This document shows positions 28,773 to 40,700 of a stretch of DNA of 64,000 bases, piece after piece. The translations under genes were made by a program, and so were the position numbers. The notes beneath the pieces are model-generated. The model saw only the letters and a list, made by a program, of their open reading frames with translations. It searched no databases and was not told where the DNA came from. How positions within the stretch are numbered: position 1 is the stretch's first letter; each line of letters starts with the position of its first letter. The stretch lies in NCBI GenBank assembly GCA_024734555.1, contig JANPWX010000026.1:6575486-6639485 (forward strand). The letters are read 5' to 3'. Source of the stretch: Trochalopteron elliotii. Lineage: Eukaryota > Chordata > Aves > Passeriformes > Leiothrichidae.

Positions 28773-30073
28773 AGAGCCATTACTTCCTTTAAAAAAGCAT
28801 CAGCAGCTATGCTCACTTGCAGATACCCACCATCACTAACAACATACTACAGTAAAGATGCTGGACTCATGCTACCAATATTAGAACCTTATCCCATGTG
28901 AAAAGTATGAAACCCACCAAAAGGTCCATGGTGGGCTTTAAAGTACAAGTATTCTCCAAAGTTGTCTTGGTGCGCCTGCAGATTCAAAGAGAAGTACAAA
29001 AAACTGACACCAGCAGCAGCCCCACGGAAGTGCCCTTGCATTTAACTCGTGCTGACAGCACCATCTAGTGCATTATATGCAAACAGACCTTTTTTCCATA
29101 GGTAACAAAAGAGGAAGTAAAGTTAACACCACACAGTAATTTCTAGTAATGTTACAAAATCCAGGTATTGCTTATAAATAACACAAGTTAAATAAACTTG
29201 TTGTGTACATAACAGACACTGAAAGGTCATTCCACAAGCACTTTACACAAGTAATGATTGATGTGATCAGAGCAGACACACGAGCTGTTTCAGTGTTTGG
29301 CCACAGAATCAGAAGTGCCAGTAAAACTACTAGTGTCAAGTCCTGCCTATTTAACACTCCAGAGAACAGATAAACAGGATAAATGTTGAAAGAGTTCAAG
29401 TTGTAGCACTACAGTAGTAATCACCTTTCATCAAATCAAGAAGCCAATACAAAGTTGAAGAATAGGTACCTTTATTTAGTTCTGTAAAACTTCACAATCA
29501 CCTCATAATTTTCACCTCATCACATAATTCCATCTTTCATCATCTCTCTCTGCAGAAATACTTCTGTTCTTCAGGGCATGCTTTCATCCTCTGTTCAGAC
29601 TTTGCTTGCACAGCCTTGACATGAGACAGACAACACCAAGCAGTACTACAGAATGCCTTTTGCACTCCAGGCCCCTCACTGGAAAGGAAAAGTGCTCTCT
29701 TAAGCTAGCCAACAGCTGCTGTGCTGATCAGGCACAACCTGTGCACTCTGGGAGCACAGGCAAACACACTGAATATCAGGTGTGAAGATTCCTGGAATTG
29801 CATTGTTTTGGAGGGGGGAATTCAAGGCAATTAGTTGACCAGCTGAACCTATCAGGCTACTCTAGTGAATACCTTCAGCCTTAAAACAAAAGTTGTCCCA
29901 CAGTCTACAGCATTACTCATCTTGCTATGCCTGTACTCCAGTAAAAGAAGAAAAATAAAAGCAGGTAGAGGTTTTATAACAGTAGCACAACAGCTAATAA
30001 GATATAAACATATAAATTACCATAGTGGACAAAACAAGCTTTACTTTATAATTGCAAATTACACACAGCCCTA
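28773..30073. other. Gene-free stretch before the CR1 pair
   Basis: Non-coding AT-rich sequence with no recognised feature. Confidence 0.6.
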
Positions 30074-30660
30074 ATCATAGAATCATGAAATCCCTAGGGT
30101 TGGAAAAGACCTCCCCCTCCTTTGACCAATTACCACCATGTCAGCTCCACTGTAGCAGTAAGTGCCATGTCCAGACATTTTTTGAATGCCTCTAGGGATG
30201 GTGACTGTACCACTTCCTTGGGCAGCCCGTTCCAAGGCTTAAGTAACCTTCCTGTGAAATAATTCTTCTCAATATCCATCCTGAACTTCCCCTGGCACAC
30301 CATGAGGCCATTTCCTCTCCTCCTGGTGATACTTGCCTGGAGAAGGGGCCAACTCCCACTGCACAACAACCTTCTTTCATGTAGTTGTAGAGGGCAACAA
30401 GTTTTCCCCTGAGCCTCCTGTTCTTTTGGGTGAGCCATGGGCTGCCAGCTTCTCCAGGAGAATGCTGTGTGACACAACACTAAAGGCTTTACTGAAGTCC
30501 ATGTAGACAAATCCACAGCCTTTCCCTCATCCAATGGGCAGGTCACCTGGTCATAAAAGAAGATCAGGTTAGTCAAGAAGGACCTGCCTTTCCTAAAACC
30601 ATGCTGTGGTCTGATCCCCTGGTTGTATTATACATACTGATAAACTAGCAAATGCAGTGC
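30074..30660 (-). mobile_element. CR1 LINE fragment with internal deletion
   Basis: On the minus strand this reads CR1 reverse-transcriptase pieces, then the C-terminal part (for example WNGLPKEVVQSPSLEAFKK), and ends in the CR1 tail CATGATTCTATGAT. A large part of the polymerase is missing between the 5' piece and the C-terminal piece, and frames are shifted. The far 5' limit (near 30660) is approximate. Confidence 0.85.
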
Positions 30661-30811
30661 CCAAGCTTCTTCATAAGCTGCCTGAAGGGGCAATTAAGAT
30701 GAGGTGGTAAATTTTTCACCTACATTATGACAGAAAAGAGTGATGCTCTAACTGATTTTTTTAAAAAAAACAATGTGGATGGATAAAGCATGCTTGATTG
30801 ATATTTCACAT

Positions 30812-31268
30812 AATTGCAGAACAGTTTGGGTTGGAAGTGACCTTAAAGGTCATCCAGTTTCAACCCCTCTATCACGGGCAGGGATACCTGCCACTAGATC
30901 AGGTTGCTTAGGGCTCCATCTAACCTACCCTTGAACGCTTCCAGGGATGGGGCACACACAGCTTCTCCAGCCAGCCTGTGCCAGTGCCTCACCACTCTCA
31001 CCATAAAAAAATTCTTCCTGATACATAACCTAAACCTACTCTCCTTCATTTTGAAGCCATTCCCCTTTGTCCTCACCCTACATATCCTTGTAAGAAGTCT
31101 CTCACCATCTTTCGTGTAGACTCCGTTCAAGTACTGGAAGACCACAATTAGGTCACCCTAAAGTCTTCTCTAGGCTGAACAATCCCAATTCTTTCAGCCT
31201 TTCCTCATAGGAGAGGTACTCCAGCCTCCTCATCAGCTTGGTAACCCTCCTCTGAACTGGCCTGATTG
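30812..31268 (-). mobile_element. 5'-truncated CR1 LINE just upstream of YTHDC1
   Basis: On the minus strand it encodes the CR1 C-terminus (LSYEERLKELGLFSLEK, then VFQYLNGVYTKDGERL and APSLEAFKGRLDGALSNLI) with one frame break between the two parts. A 3' end follows with the typical CAACCCAAACTG context. Its truncated 5' end at about 31268 lies 450 bp from the YTHDC1 ATG, at the edge of the CpG island. Confidence 0.9.
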
Positions 31269-31552
31269 CCAGGAGAAAGAAAAAAACAGTGAGAAGGGGG
31301 GGGGAAGGTAAAAGACAAGAGAAAACCAAGGAACAGCAACACCAAACACCAGGGGTTAAGAAAGTACTATTAACTTTGCCCCACCGAAGACTCTCAGAAA
31401 GGGCTGCAACACCACACACAGCTGCTACAACAGCACGCGGACGCCGAGAAATCGAGCTTCCCGCACTTCCGAGAGCAGAGAAACCTCCTCCTTTCCCTAC
31501 GGCTCTTTGCCCAGCCAGGGACGCACAGCCCAGGATGCTGCCAGGGCCTGAC

Positions 31553-31621
31553 ATGGCGGCGGCGCCCTCAGCGCCCCGCGTGGCGCAAGCGCCGCCCCCG
31601 CCCGCCCGCGGCGCGCTCTGA
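31553..31621 (+). other. Possible upstream ORF in the YTHDC1 leader
   Basis: An ATG embedded in ATGGCGGC opens a 22-codon Ala/Pro-rich frame that stops at TGA (31619-31621), 98 bases before the YTHDC1 ATG. It matters only if transcription starts upstream of 31553. Its composition is simply that of the CpG island, so it may have no peptide function. Confidence 0.3.
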
Positions 31622-31719
31622 CGCGGGGAGCGTAAACAAAGCGGCGCCCTGTGGGAAGAGGGAAGCGCTACGTGCAGGAAGAGGGAGCCTCCATCTTAGG
31701 CGCTCGTCGCGGCGGCGGG

Positions 31720-31747
31720 ATGGCGACGGATAGCCGGGAGGAGAAGG
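31720..31747 (+). CDS. YTHDC1: YTHDC1 coding exon 1
   Basis: It encodes MATDSREEK plus the first base of codon 10, then donor GTATGT. The ATG follows GGCGGCGGG, and the peptide matches the mammalian N-terminus with one change (MAADSREEK in human). Intron 1 (31748-35541) is 3.8 kb. Confidence 0.95.
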
Positions 31748-34700
31748 GTATGTGGCGGTAGAGAGAGGGCCGAACGTTAGGCCCCGGGGAGGGGGGAAGG
31801 CTCGGGCCGGGATCGGGCCACCGCCTGAGCCGTCCCCGGGGCCACCTTGGAAGCTGGTGCTGGGCCTTCAGCCCGAGAGACGACCGTCTCCTCCAGGAGA
31901 GCGATGGGGCGGCGGGGTCAGGAGTGACCCTTAGAGGATGATTTTTTTGCGGAAGCGCTCCTGTGTTTTGTTGGGGAGCAGGAGGTAATAGGGCCCCTCA
32001 TACCTTGGTGTCCCAGGCGGTAGCGGGCTCGGGGCAAGGTGACTTGAGCAGCGGGAAGAGGGAGAAGTTTGTGGGCCGTAAGTTTTACATTATCGACAGG
32101 GAGTTACTGCAGGTTGTCTTTTCGCAGAAAATGTTTGCTGGTTTTATTGCGGCTTTTTGTTTCTGCGTGGATCGCTAGGCCGTTTTGTTTTGGGGTTTTT
32201 TGCACGATTTTCTGTGGCGGGATGTAGTTACTGTAGTAAGCAGAAACTAGTGTTGGAATCTTATTTTGGCGATAGTTGCTCGGCTTTTCGTAGTCAGCTG
32301 TGATTTCTGGGCACTGTAGGTAAATAAATTTGAGTTAGAGGAATCGGATGATTTCAGAGTCATTACTCAGGAATAATAATCTGGGGTAATTAGTGTCGAA
32401 TAATAGAATCACAGCTCTTACAACTACCGCTATTCACGGAAGCTGAAGTGATCCGCATGTTATCTGTGAGATTATATTAATCAGTCCTCACAAAATAGCC
32501 TCTTTGGGAAACAAAACCAAAGTTAGGTGTAGCAGATTACTGTTTGGTGGTTAGTGCCGAGAGTTGCGGAGTTATAAAAAGGGCAAAGTGCCACTGGGGT
32601 ACTGTGGCTTGGATTGTGTTCGTTTGGATTTCTGTGGAGAATGCTGCTTCGTGTAAAGCCTTTTGCAGGATATGCGTCCATAGAATGGCTTTGTTAGAGT
32701 GGTAAAGGTTTACTGTCTAATGTTTATTGTGGAACTATATGACATGGAAAATTCCCAGTAGATTTTGTTAGAATTGATAAATAAAATTATTAGTGGTGCT
32801 TGATCCTTAATGGTATTATTGTAAGACTGGTACACTAGGATATGATCAGATTGTGTTGAAACAGATCTGTTCACCCACTGTGGATGAGCTGTGAACTTGA
32901 AATGTTTGCTGTTGTCATCTATAAATTTCAGTTCATATAATTATTTATCCCGTTGGGCTTGAATTTTATTTCTTTGTGTTTGTTAATCACTACCAGTGGC
33001 CAAGTTGTATTTTTACTTTAATTAGTTTTTAGTTATTTCTCATATGAAAAAGGTTATTTTGACTGAATAGCAGGTGTTGATGCACATTTGCAGCTGAACT
33101 GATTTCTGCTGTAAGTGCTTCCCTTGGAAGAGAAATGCTATTTTACCACTTAAAAAGGCAGAAATAAGCAGAAAAAGCAGACCTGTTTGGTTTGAAACCA
33201 CGGGGTCTTATTTCTTTCATGTGCTAACTTGGATTTTTGCCTCAACCCTTCTAATAGTTCTAACTCCTCTGGTGAGCAGAGGAAATGGCCTCTCAGGCTA
33301 CCTTCCTGCTATTTTGGGTGAGTTAAATTTGTTCATGGAAGGATCCCACAAAAGCCAAGTGTCAGGAGAGCCCTGTTGGGAGTGTCTGTCACAGAAAGAA
33401 CTCGCGTGGTCCCTCCCTCTTCAGTGGTGGTGGACTATAAAGTACCTGTCCTCTGCCATTTTTCTGTCTCTGCTTTTGTATTTTTCCTGGTACCTCTTTG
33501 AGGTAATTTAACTCTTCAGGTTGGACACTGACAGTGGCAGTTCAGTGAGAGGAATCATCTTGTGCCAGGCAGTCAAGCAGTGTATCCAGTGCAAGTGAGA
33601 GACGGGAAGCAGGCTGCTAAATAAATCTGGAAACGTGTTTCTAAACAAATCAGGTCGATGTGCCTCTAGAAGGGGATGGGGTAACTCATCCTGCTCCTGT
33701 CTCCTGCACTCATTTTAAGGTTCCAGCTGCAAATGAGGCCCATCTAACCTGGAAGGGATTTTGTGTGTAGACAGTGTGTATCAGACTTGTAACAGTTTTC
33801 CGTTAATTTTTCCTTCTCATTTACTTCTGAATGAGCTGATACAGGACTCATTTAGCACCTTTGAATGCTGCTGCAGTAGGTAGGTTAAGTGTAGTTTACT
33901 CAAGTATGCTGTTGTCTCACCAAGAGGGAAACAAATCTGAGGTTCAGTATGTGTGATTTGAGATGGGTGATATGATTAATTTTCTAATCCCGATGCTCTT
34001 CTTTTTTATTAGTGTCCAGTAAAAAAACCTTGTGCTCTAGACTTGCCAAGCTTCCTGTAGGCAAGCAGAATGCAAGCCAGGAAATTGCATCCCATGTTTG
34101 GCAGTTGCACAACCATGAATCTGATTCTCATATATTTATCAGTTGCAGCAAGAATATTTGCTGTGGATGTATAGGTGTCTGCAAACAAAAGGACTGTTCC
34201 CAAGAGAATTGTGATGCACATTTGTGTTGCATTTAAATGCCTGCTAACTGTGAACTGCCAGGGAAGGGTTTCATCCACTTCCCTCTGCACCATTTCCTTT
34301 GCATTGGTGTGGTCCTAGAAACACCAGCTGAGCAGTCCAGGGATCATTTCTGCATTCCCCTATCACTGAAAATGTGGAGAAGTCCCAGCAGGAAAGTTAG
34401 TGCACATGCTGACTTCAGAATTGGTAGTATATAGTAGAGAGACAATTATAATAGTAATTTTTTTAAAATATAAATAATGTGGATTATGTTTGGGGTTTTT
34501 TCTTTTGTGGCTCAGCTCAATATTTTGGGATAGATAAGCTGCCAAGCTCTGGAGGACTAAATTTGCTGCATTAGCCCAGTTTCATGCAGTACGGGAGTCC
34601 TTACTTGCATCTGCTATGGATATTGTAAACTAGCTGAATCCCTGGAGTTTGCTCTGGTTTCTTCTTCCTGAGCACAGAAAATGCAATCAATGGCAAAGTG

Positions 34701-37700
34701 GAAAGAAGTAAGAATTTTGGAGAGATTCCAAAATTAATACCTTTTTTATTTTTCCCTTTGCGTGCTTAGGCTTAGTTCATTCTCACTCTTTAAAATGCTT
34801 GGAATATAGATCTGCTACCCTAAAGCTTGTGACTCCTTCTTCTAATAGAATCACCATATATATCCCCTTTGGTTTCAGGCAAAGTGAAACAGCCAGAAAT
34901 GGTGACAGATTTTAAAAGTTTTGTGAGCAGGTGTGGTCATTTACTGCTTCTGGCATGAATTTTCTTTAACACTTGTGCTTTTGATCAAGTTGTGGGGTGT
35001 TTTTTCAGAACAGCTCAGAGTTAATGATGCAGCAAGTATGTACTGCTTTCCCCATTGTGCTTTTTCTATTTGTAAGTGAATGACAAAGCCCATCCTTCTA
35101 ACACAGCAATGACAACAAAAATAGTGGAAGAGAGATAATTCAACATGCAAGTTTCAGAATTTTGCGGGGATAAAGGTTCCTCCTCTTTACTAATGGCACT
35201 CAAACTATTTCCTGGTCTCCCTTTTTCTAAAATTTTATACAGACTTTTATGTTCAGCTTTCATTTGTAGGTCAGTTTTCCTGCAAAGCTTTTGTGACATG
35301 AGGAGCCAACTCAGACCTTGTTAGAGGTCTAAATGCATCTTGTGATGTGTTTTAATTCTTTTATTTGCTCTGCTTGATCCTTCCAAATGAAAGTGTGGAA
35401 ATAAATCAAGAAGATGTTGATTTTTGCTTTGTTGCAGGTCTGTAGTTCTAAAGGAAATGTCTGGGTTTGTAAATACTAGTTCTGTAGTTTACATATCCAG
35501 ACTTTTTATGGTTGGTTTTAACTTTTTTTGTGTATTTTCAGATGGTGAACTGAATGTTCTGGATGACATTTTGACTGATGCTCCTGACCAGGATGATGAG
35601 TTGTATAACCCCGACAGTGAGCAAGACAAAAGTGAGAAAAAGGGTATGTGACTTTGGTAGTGGATGTCCTGCAGGAACATAAGTGGTAAAAAAATGTCTG
35701 TCTTATTACAGTTAGTCTTTGAAGTAGTGGATTTTATAACTTGATTCAAAGTGAATGAGTTCCAAAAGTCTTTATTTCGTGGACATGTGCTTTTTCACCT
35801 GACCTTCCAAGCAAACAGTCAAATCCATTTCCTTTTGTCTCAAGAGCAGTTGCTGAGTCTGGCTTGTTCTGAATTCATTTGCTGGTAGAAAATGACTGTC
35901 CTTTTTGGCTCAATGAAGTGAGATGGAAGTGGAGCAAAGAGGTTGCAAAGGCTGATTCCAGCTCAGTTCTTGATTTGGCTTTAAGCCAATGCCATAAGCA
36001 TTTAATTTAGCATTTCTCTGTATAAAATCTAAGAGATATGTACCTCTTGTGAAGTAAAGTACATGTTTCAGAACGTGAGCTATTCCTAAGAACCAGTTTT
36101 GAGTGTTGCTGCAAAGCAACAGCTGGAAGATGCTCCCTATGAGTGCAGCAGGGTAATTACCTAAAATAGAGAAAGTAGGAGCCTCTGTACAGTTTCTGTA
36201 TTGATATCAGAAATAACAGTGAACTTGATATTTCTTTCTATTTAAGGATCAAAAAGAAAAACTGACAGGATGGAAAATGCTGAGAGCAAGAGGCAAAAAC
36301 CTTCTGTGCATTCCTCGAGGCAGATGATGCCAAAGCCTCCCAGTTCATCAGTCAGCAACAACAAGAGGATAGTGAGTACGAAAGGAAAGCCGGTGTCAGA
36401 GTACAAGACTGAGGAGTATCAGAGATCTGACAGAAACAGGCGCCCCGATGGTGATCGAAAGATGCGAATGTCAAGCAGTTCCAGGGAACCTTATAAAGGA
36501 CAACCAGAAAAATCTTACCTGAGGAAGAGGGATAGTGACAGAAGGGCAAAGTCTTCCACACCGGACGGTTCAGAGGTATTAAGTATTCTTGCTGCCTTAT
36601 AAATAAAGCAATTTTATGAGACTTGTAAGGCACATTCTCTTAGGACTGTGTGTGCATCCTGACAATGTTATATGACTGCTGATTCACTTTTTCTTTAAAC
36701 ATCAGAGAATCAGGCATGATGTGGATAGAAGACCAAGCAGATCTAGCCATTCTTCTAAAGAAGAGGTGAACTCTGAGGAATATTGTTCAGATCACGAGAC
36801 TGGCAGTAGTGGTTCCTCTGAACAAGGCAACACAGAGAACGAGGAGGAAGGAATGGAAGAAGAGGAAGATGATGAAGGGGAGGAGGATGAAGAGGTGGAA
36901 GAAGATGGGGAGGAAGATGAAGAAGAGTATGAACAGGATGAGAGGGATCAGAAGGAAGGAAATGACTATGACACACGGAGTGAAGCCAGTGATTCTGATT
37001 CTGAATCTGCGTCTTTCACAGATGGGTCAGTCAGATCTGGGTCTGGTTCAGATGCATCAGGTAGGCAGCATGCTAATGTGAAATACCTTGCCACTGAAAG
37101 TTTGGGTTAATTTTAAAAATAACCACTTCCTGACCATGTCAAAAGTAAGCCATGGTAGCAGAAGTCAGGAAGATGTTAATTATGAAATACCTTAGGCAAG
37201 GAAAAAATGTACTGGGAAGTGGTAAAACAAAACTGTGACTATCCAGATTACTGTGTTGAGGATTCACTGTGTTCTTGACTGCTTTGGCATTGCTGTTCAA
37301 TGCTTTGAAACACTAAAATTAGTATCTTTTGGGGTATCTGATGGCTTCGTTTTGCACACAATTCATTTTAATTTAGTGTTGAGCTGGTTGGCATCCATCT
37401 AGATGAGTGACCAGGTAGACTGGTGTGGTAAAAGCACCATACCCCTGGGGAAGGATAGCTGAATCTTAAATAGTGGCTCTGTTCATCATTGGAAATCTAA
37501 ACCTAAATTGAAATTATTAGCTATTAGGGCAAATTTAGAATGAAATAAATGTTTTAAGCAGAAACTAGAAACAGTTGTTTTGTGTTTGTATCTTGTAGCT
37601 GGTCCTAACTTACAGATGTGAAGTGCTAATGACGTAAATACTTTTGGGTTTGGCTGTTCGTTGTTTGTTTTTTTCTAGGAAAGCTGCTTGCAATCCTGTT

Positions 37701-40700
37701 AAGATTCCTATTGTGTATCTTCCTTGTCTGAAGTCTCCATAGGTGGTCATCCTGCTTAATATGCTGCCTTTTTTAGCTCAGCTCTGCTGTTTGGAATTAG
37801 AGACAGCAAGGTGTAACCTAAAGACAAGTGAAGCTGTAATAACTGTTCTAAAAAGCTCTGTAGTATAACAAAACACTTTCTTTAGAGTGGAAATAATTGC
37901 CTGTGTGCCACAGTGTTCTGTTTTCTGTCTCTTACATTTTTTTAAGCTCTGAGCAAATGAGCTCGTGTCACTATTGCTACACAGTTTGTGCTAGATGTTG
38001 CACATTTGGGTGAAGGCTGGAAAGAAGTGCTAACCCACCCTTACTGAAAATGTAATAATAATAATAAATTCTGTCTCTAAACATTGCACAGATTTATTAG
38101 ATTTGTGTCATTCATCTTCCTTTTGTGAATGAAAAGCTTGAGTAACTAGCATTTGCTTCTTTTGTGCATGATAGTTTTGTGGCAGCAACCACAATTTTAA
38201 TGTGCAAGCCAAACGGTAACTTCACTTTTACTGATGCTATTTTCCTGTCTTACTACTTTTTAATCTCAACTTTGGCTGTGTTTAAAATACGGCTTTTCTT
38301 TTTTATTGTTTATTTTAGATGAGAAAAAGAAGGAGAGGAAGAGAGCCAGAGGTATCTCTCCAATTGTTTTTGACAGAAGTGGAAGTTCTGCATCAGAATC
38401 ATATGCAGGTATTCTTCCCTTTCATTCCTTATCATTGTGACTTGCATCAAATCTTAATGTGTAATCTAAAATAAATGTAACTGGCTGTAGAGATTTATGG
38501 GGTATGTAGCTTTGTATAATTTGTAGTTGACTTCTGGCATGTTGTGTGTGGATACCTTTGGGGGGGAAGTAGGCTTTCTTGTTACTTTAATGCTATTCTG
38601 TTGCTTAAGTGGAAATTTCACTTTTTTTTTTTTTTTTTTTTTTAACTTGGAAGATGATGATTCAGTGACTAGTTTTCTGAGTAAGAAATTGTTCAAATAC
38701 TAATTTAAAAAAACAAACCCAAATCAAACAACCCAAAACCGAAACCAAAAAAAACCCAAAACAAAACAACACTCGTGCACATTGAATAGTATTTTTTGTG
38801 TGTGTGGGTGCGCGCCAGAAAGCATAATTTGTCATGAATGAAAATTGTATGGGACAAGGCTGTAGAAATTGTATATTATCTCTATTAAGGCTCAATCTGA
38901 ACAAATGTACTTTGGCTAAACACAGGTTCAGAAAAGAAGCATGAGAAATTATCATCTTCCGTTCGTGCTGTCCAAAAAGGTATCATTTAAATTTGAATTT
39001 TTAATGCATGCCCCATAGCAAGCCATTGTCTCTGTTGATTAAATTACCTGTAAGTAGTGATGTTCTGATATAAATCAATTTGAGCACGTCATTGTTCTGA
39101 GCATGATAATTGAATCTTGAGCTACTTTTGCATGTTTTGAGAGCGATATGCAAAAAGTTCGGTCACTTTGCTCTTTGCAGAGGCAGCAAATTTAAAAAGG
39201 CAATGCTTAAAACTGCAAAGAGGAGCAGCATTCGCCATTCTCTATTGAACAGTTTGTGCTTGTTACAAGTATTACCCATCATTTATGTGAAGATCCTTAA
39301 GCAAGGAAATAAGTCCTACATATCGGAACATCACTGAATCATGCTGATTTTATTTTACTTTTTTCTTTACTTGGATATCTAAATTTTAGTTTTGGTTTGG
39401 TTTCCCCTGGCATTTTGTGCTCTGCAGCCTTGACTTCAAGTTGGGTGGTTGACTGTGATAATACATAGACAGGAAATGGGTGGGATACTATGTATTTTGA
39501 AAGGAAGCAAAAAAACTATCTGCATTCAAAGCAACATGTTTGGTAAGTATTTACAGTTCAGCTTATTTGATACTTTGTTTTCTTTTCAGACCAAACGAGT
39601 AAACTTAAATACATTCTCCAAGATGCAAGATTCTTTCTCATCAAGAGTAATAACCATGAAAATGTATCGCTTGCTAAGGCAAAGGTATGTTGAATTTTCT
39701 TCAAACTGATCCCTTTGTTTTCAGACACACCCACCTTAGTTTAGAAGAGTGTGTGGTTGGATGCCTTATTTTCTTTATCCCTTGGATCTCGGTCGATGCA
39801 GCAACAAAAGTCACTGTGCCTTGGTTCTTCTGCTTCCACTGTAACCTAGAAAAGGTCCTAGACCATTGGCCATTTGTCTTGGCAAGTATAGGATTATAAA
39901 GGGCCTCACTTAGGGTCTGTTTGACAACATGCTAAGCCAACTTCCATCAGGAAAGCTCGGGCGGTTTTTTCTCCCCTCTGTGAGCACCTCTGTTCATATT
40001 GCTGTACTCTGAGAATGTTCAGAAGGTTGTGTGGAAATGTATGCTTGGCAGTGCTGGTATAAGTGGGGTCTTTGGGAAGGATTCCATAGCACTGGATTTC
40101 AGCTGTTGAGAAATTGCACTAAGTGTCCATTGCACCACTCCGGTGGTTTTGTTTTGGCATGTGTTCTTTGGAACAGGTTATAGAGAAAATACTTCATTTG
40201 CTGTTACACAATATACACAGAGTAGGTGATTCTATTAATGAAGATTTTTTAAATTAGGGTGAAAAAGGCATTAAAATGATTAAATAAATCTCTATGTCCT
40301 GGACATGTTTGGTTCGCACCCCTCCTTCCAGCTTTGAAGGTGCAGTAAACACCATTCTGACTGGTGTTTGCTTTAGCTCTGTGAAGGAGTCTATCCTTTT
40401 TTTGTACTCCATCCCTGTATGGAGCTGAAATAGTAACCTTGTTCCTGAAGTTATTGGAGTGGATGCTTTGTCTCTGTGTAGAGGCATCAGTGCTTTGACG
40501 TTGGACTTCCATGAAATTCGCTTTTGTGGTGCTTTTGTTCAGTTCACAGCAGGGCTTTACAAGCAGCCAAAAGCCATGTAATCTGACTGAAAGCTAGCAA
40601 AACACCCAAACAGTTCTCTGGTGGCTATAATGAATTACCAGAATCAGACAAACATTGATCTGAGTTCAGAATAGGGCATGAATACTTACCTTCACTAAAA

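Larger units (their letters stand above)
31430..32060 (+). promoter_or_regulatory. YTHDC1: CpG-island promoter of YTHDC1
   Basis: This is the only markedly CpG- and GC-rich stretch in the window, and it surrounds the YTHDC1 start codon. Visible elements are a CACTTCCG ETS-like site (31464-31471), clustered GC boxes of CCGCCC type (about 31592-31608), ATGGCGGC at 31553-31560 and CCATCTT at 31691-31697 (YY1-like in opposite orientations), and GTAAACA (31632-31638). No TATA box is evident, as is usual for a broadly expressed gene. The exact transcription start cannot be read from the sequence. Confidence 0.8.

Noticed and set aside
30130..30576. 148-codon minus-strand frame
   Set aside because: It is a decayed CR1 reverse-transcriptase piece, listed as a mobile element.
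1..31000. Possible TMPRSS11 serine-protease exons, expected near YTHDC1 from mammalian gene order
   Set aside because: No AAHC or GDSGGP motif was seen in any frame.
31153..31554. 133-codon minus-strand frame over the CpG island
   Set aside because: Its C-terminal part is CR1 sequence and its N-terminal part is the reverse of the promoter; it is not a gene.
36755..36976. Minus-strand frame rich in His/Pro/Leu
   Set aside because: It is the reverse reading of the YTHDC1 acidic tract.
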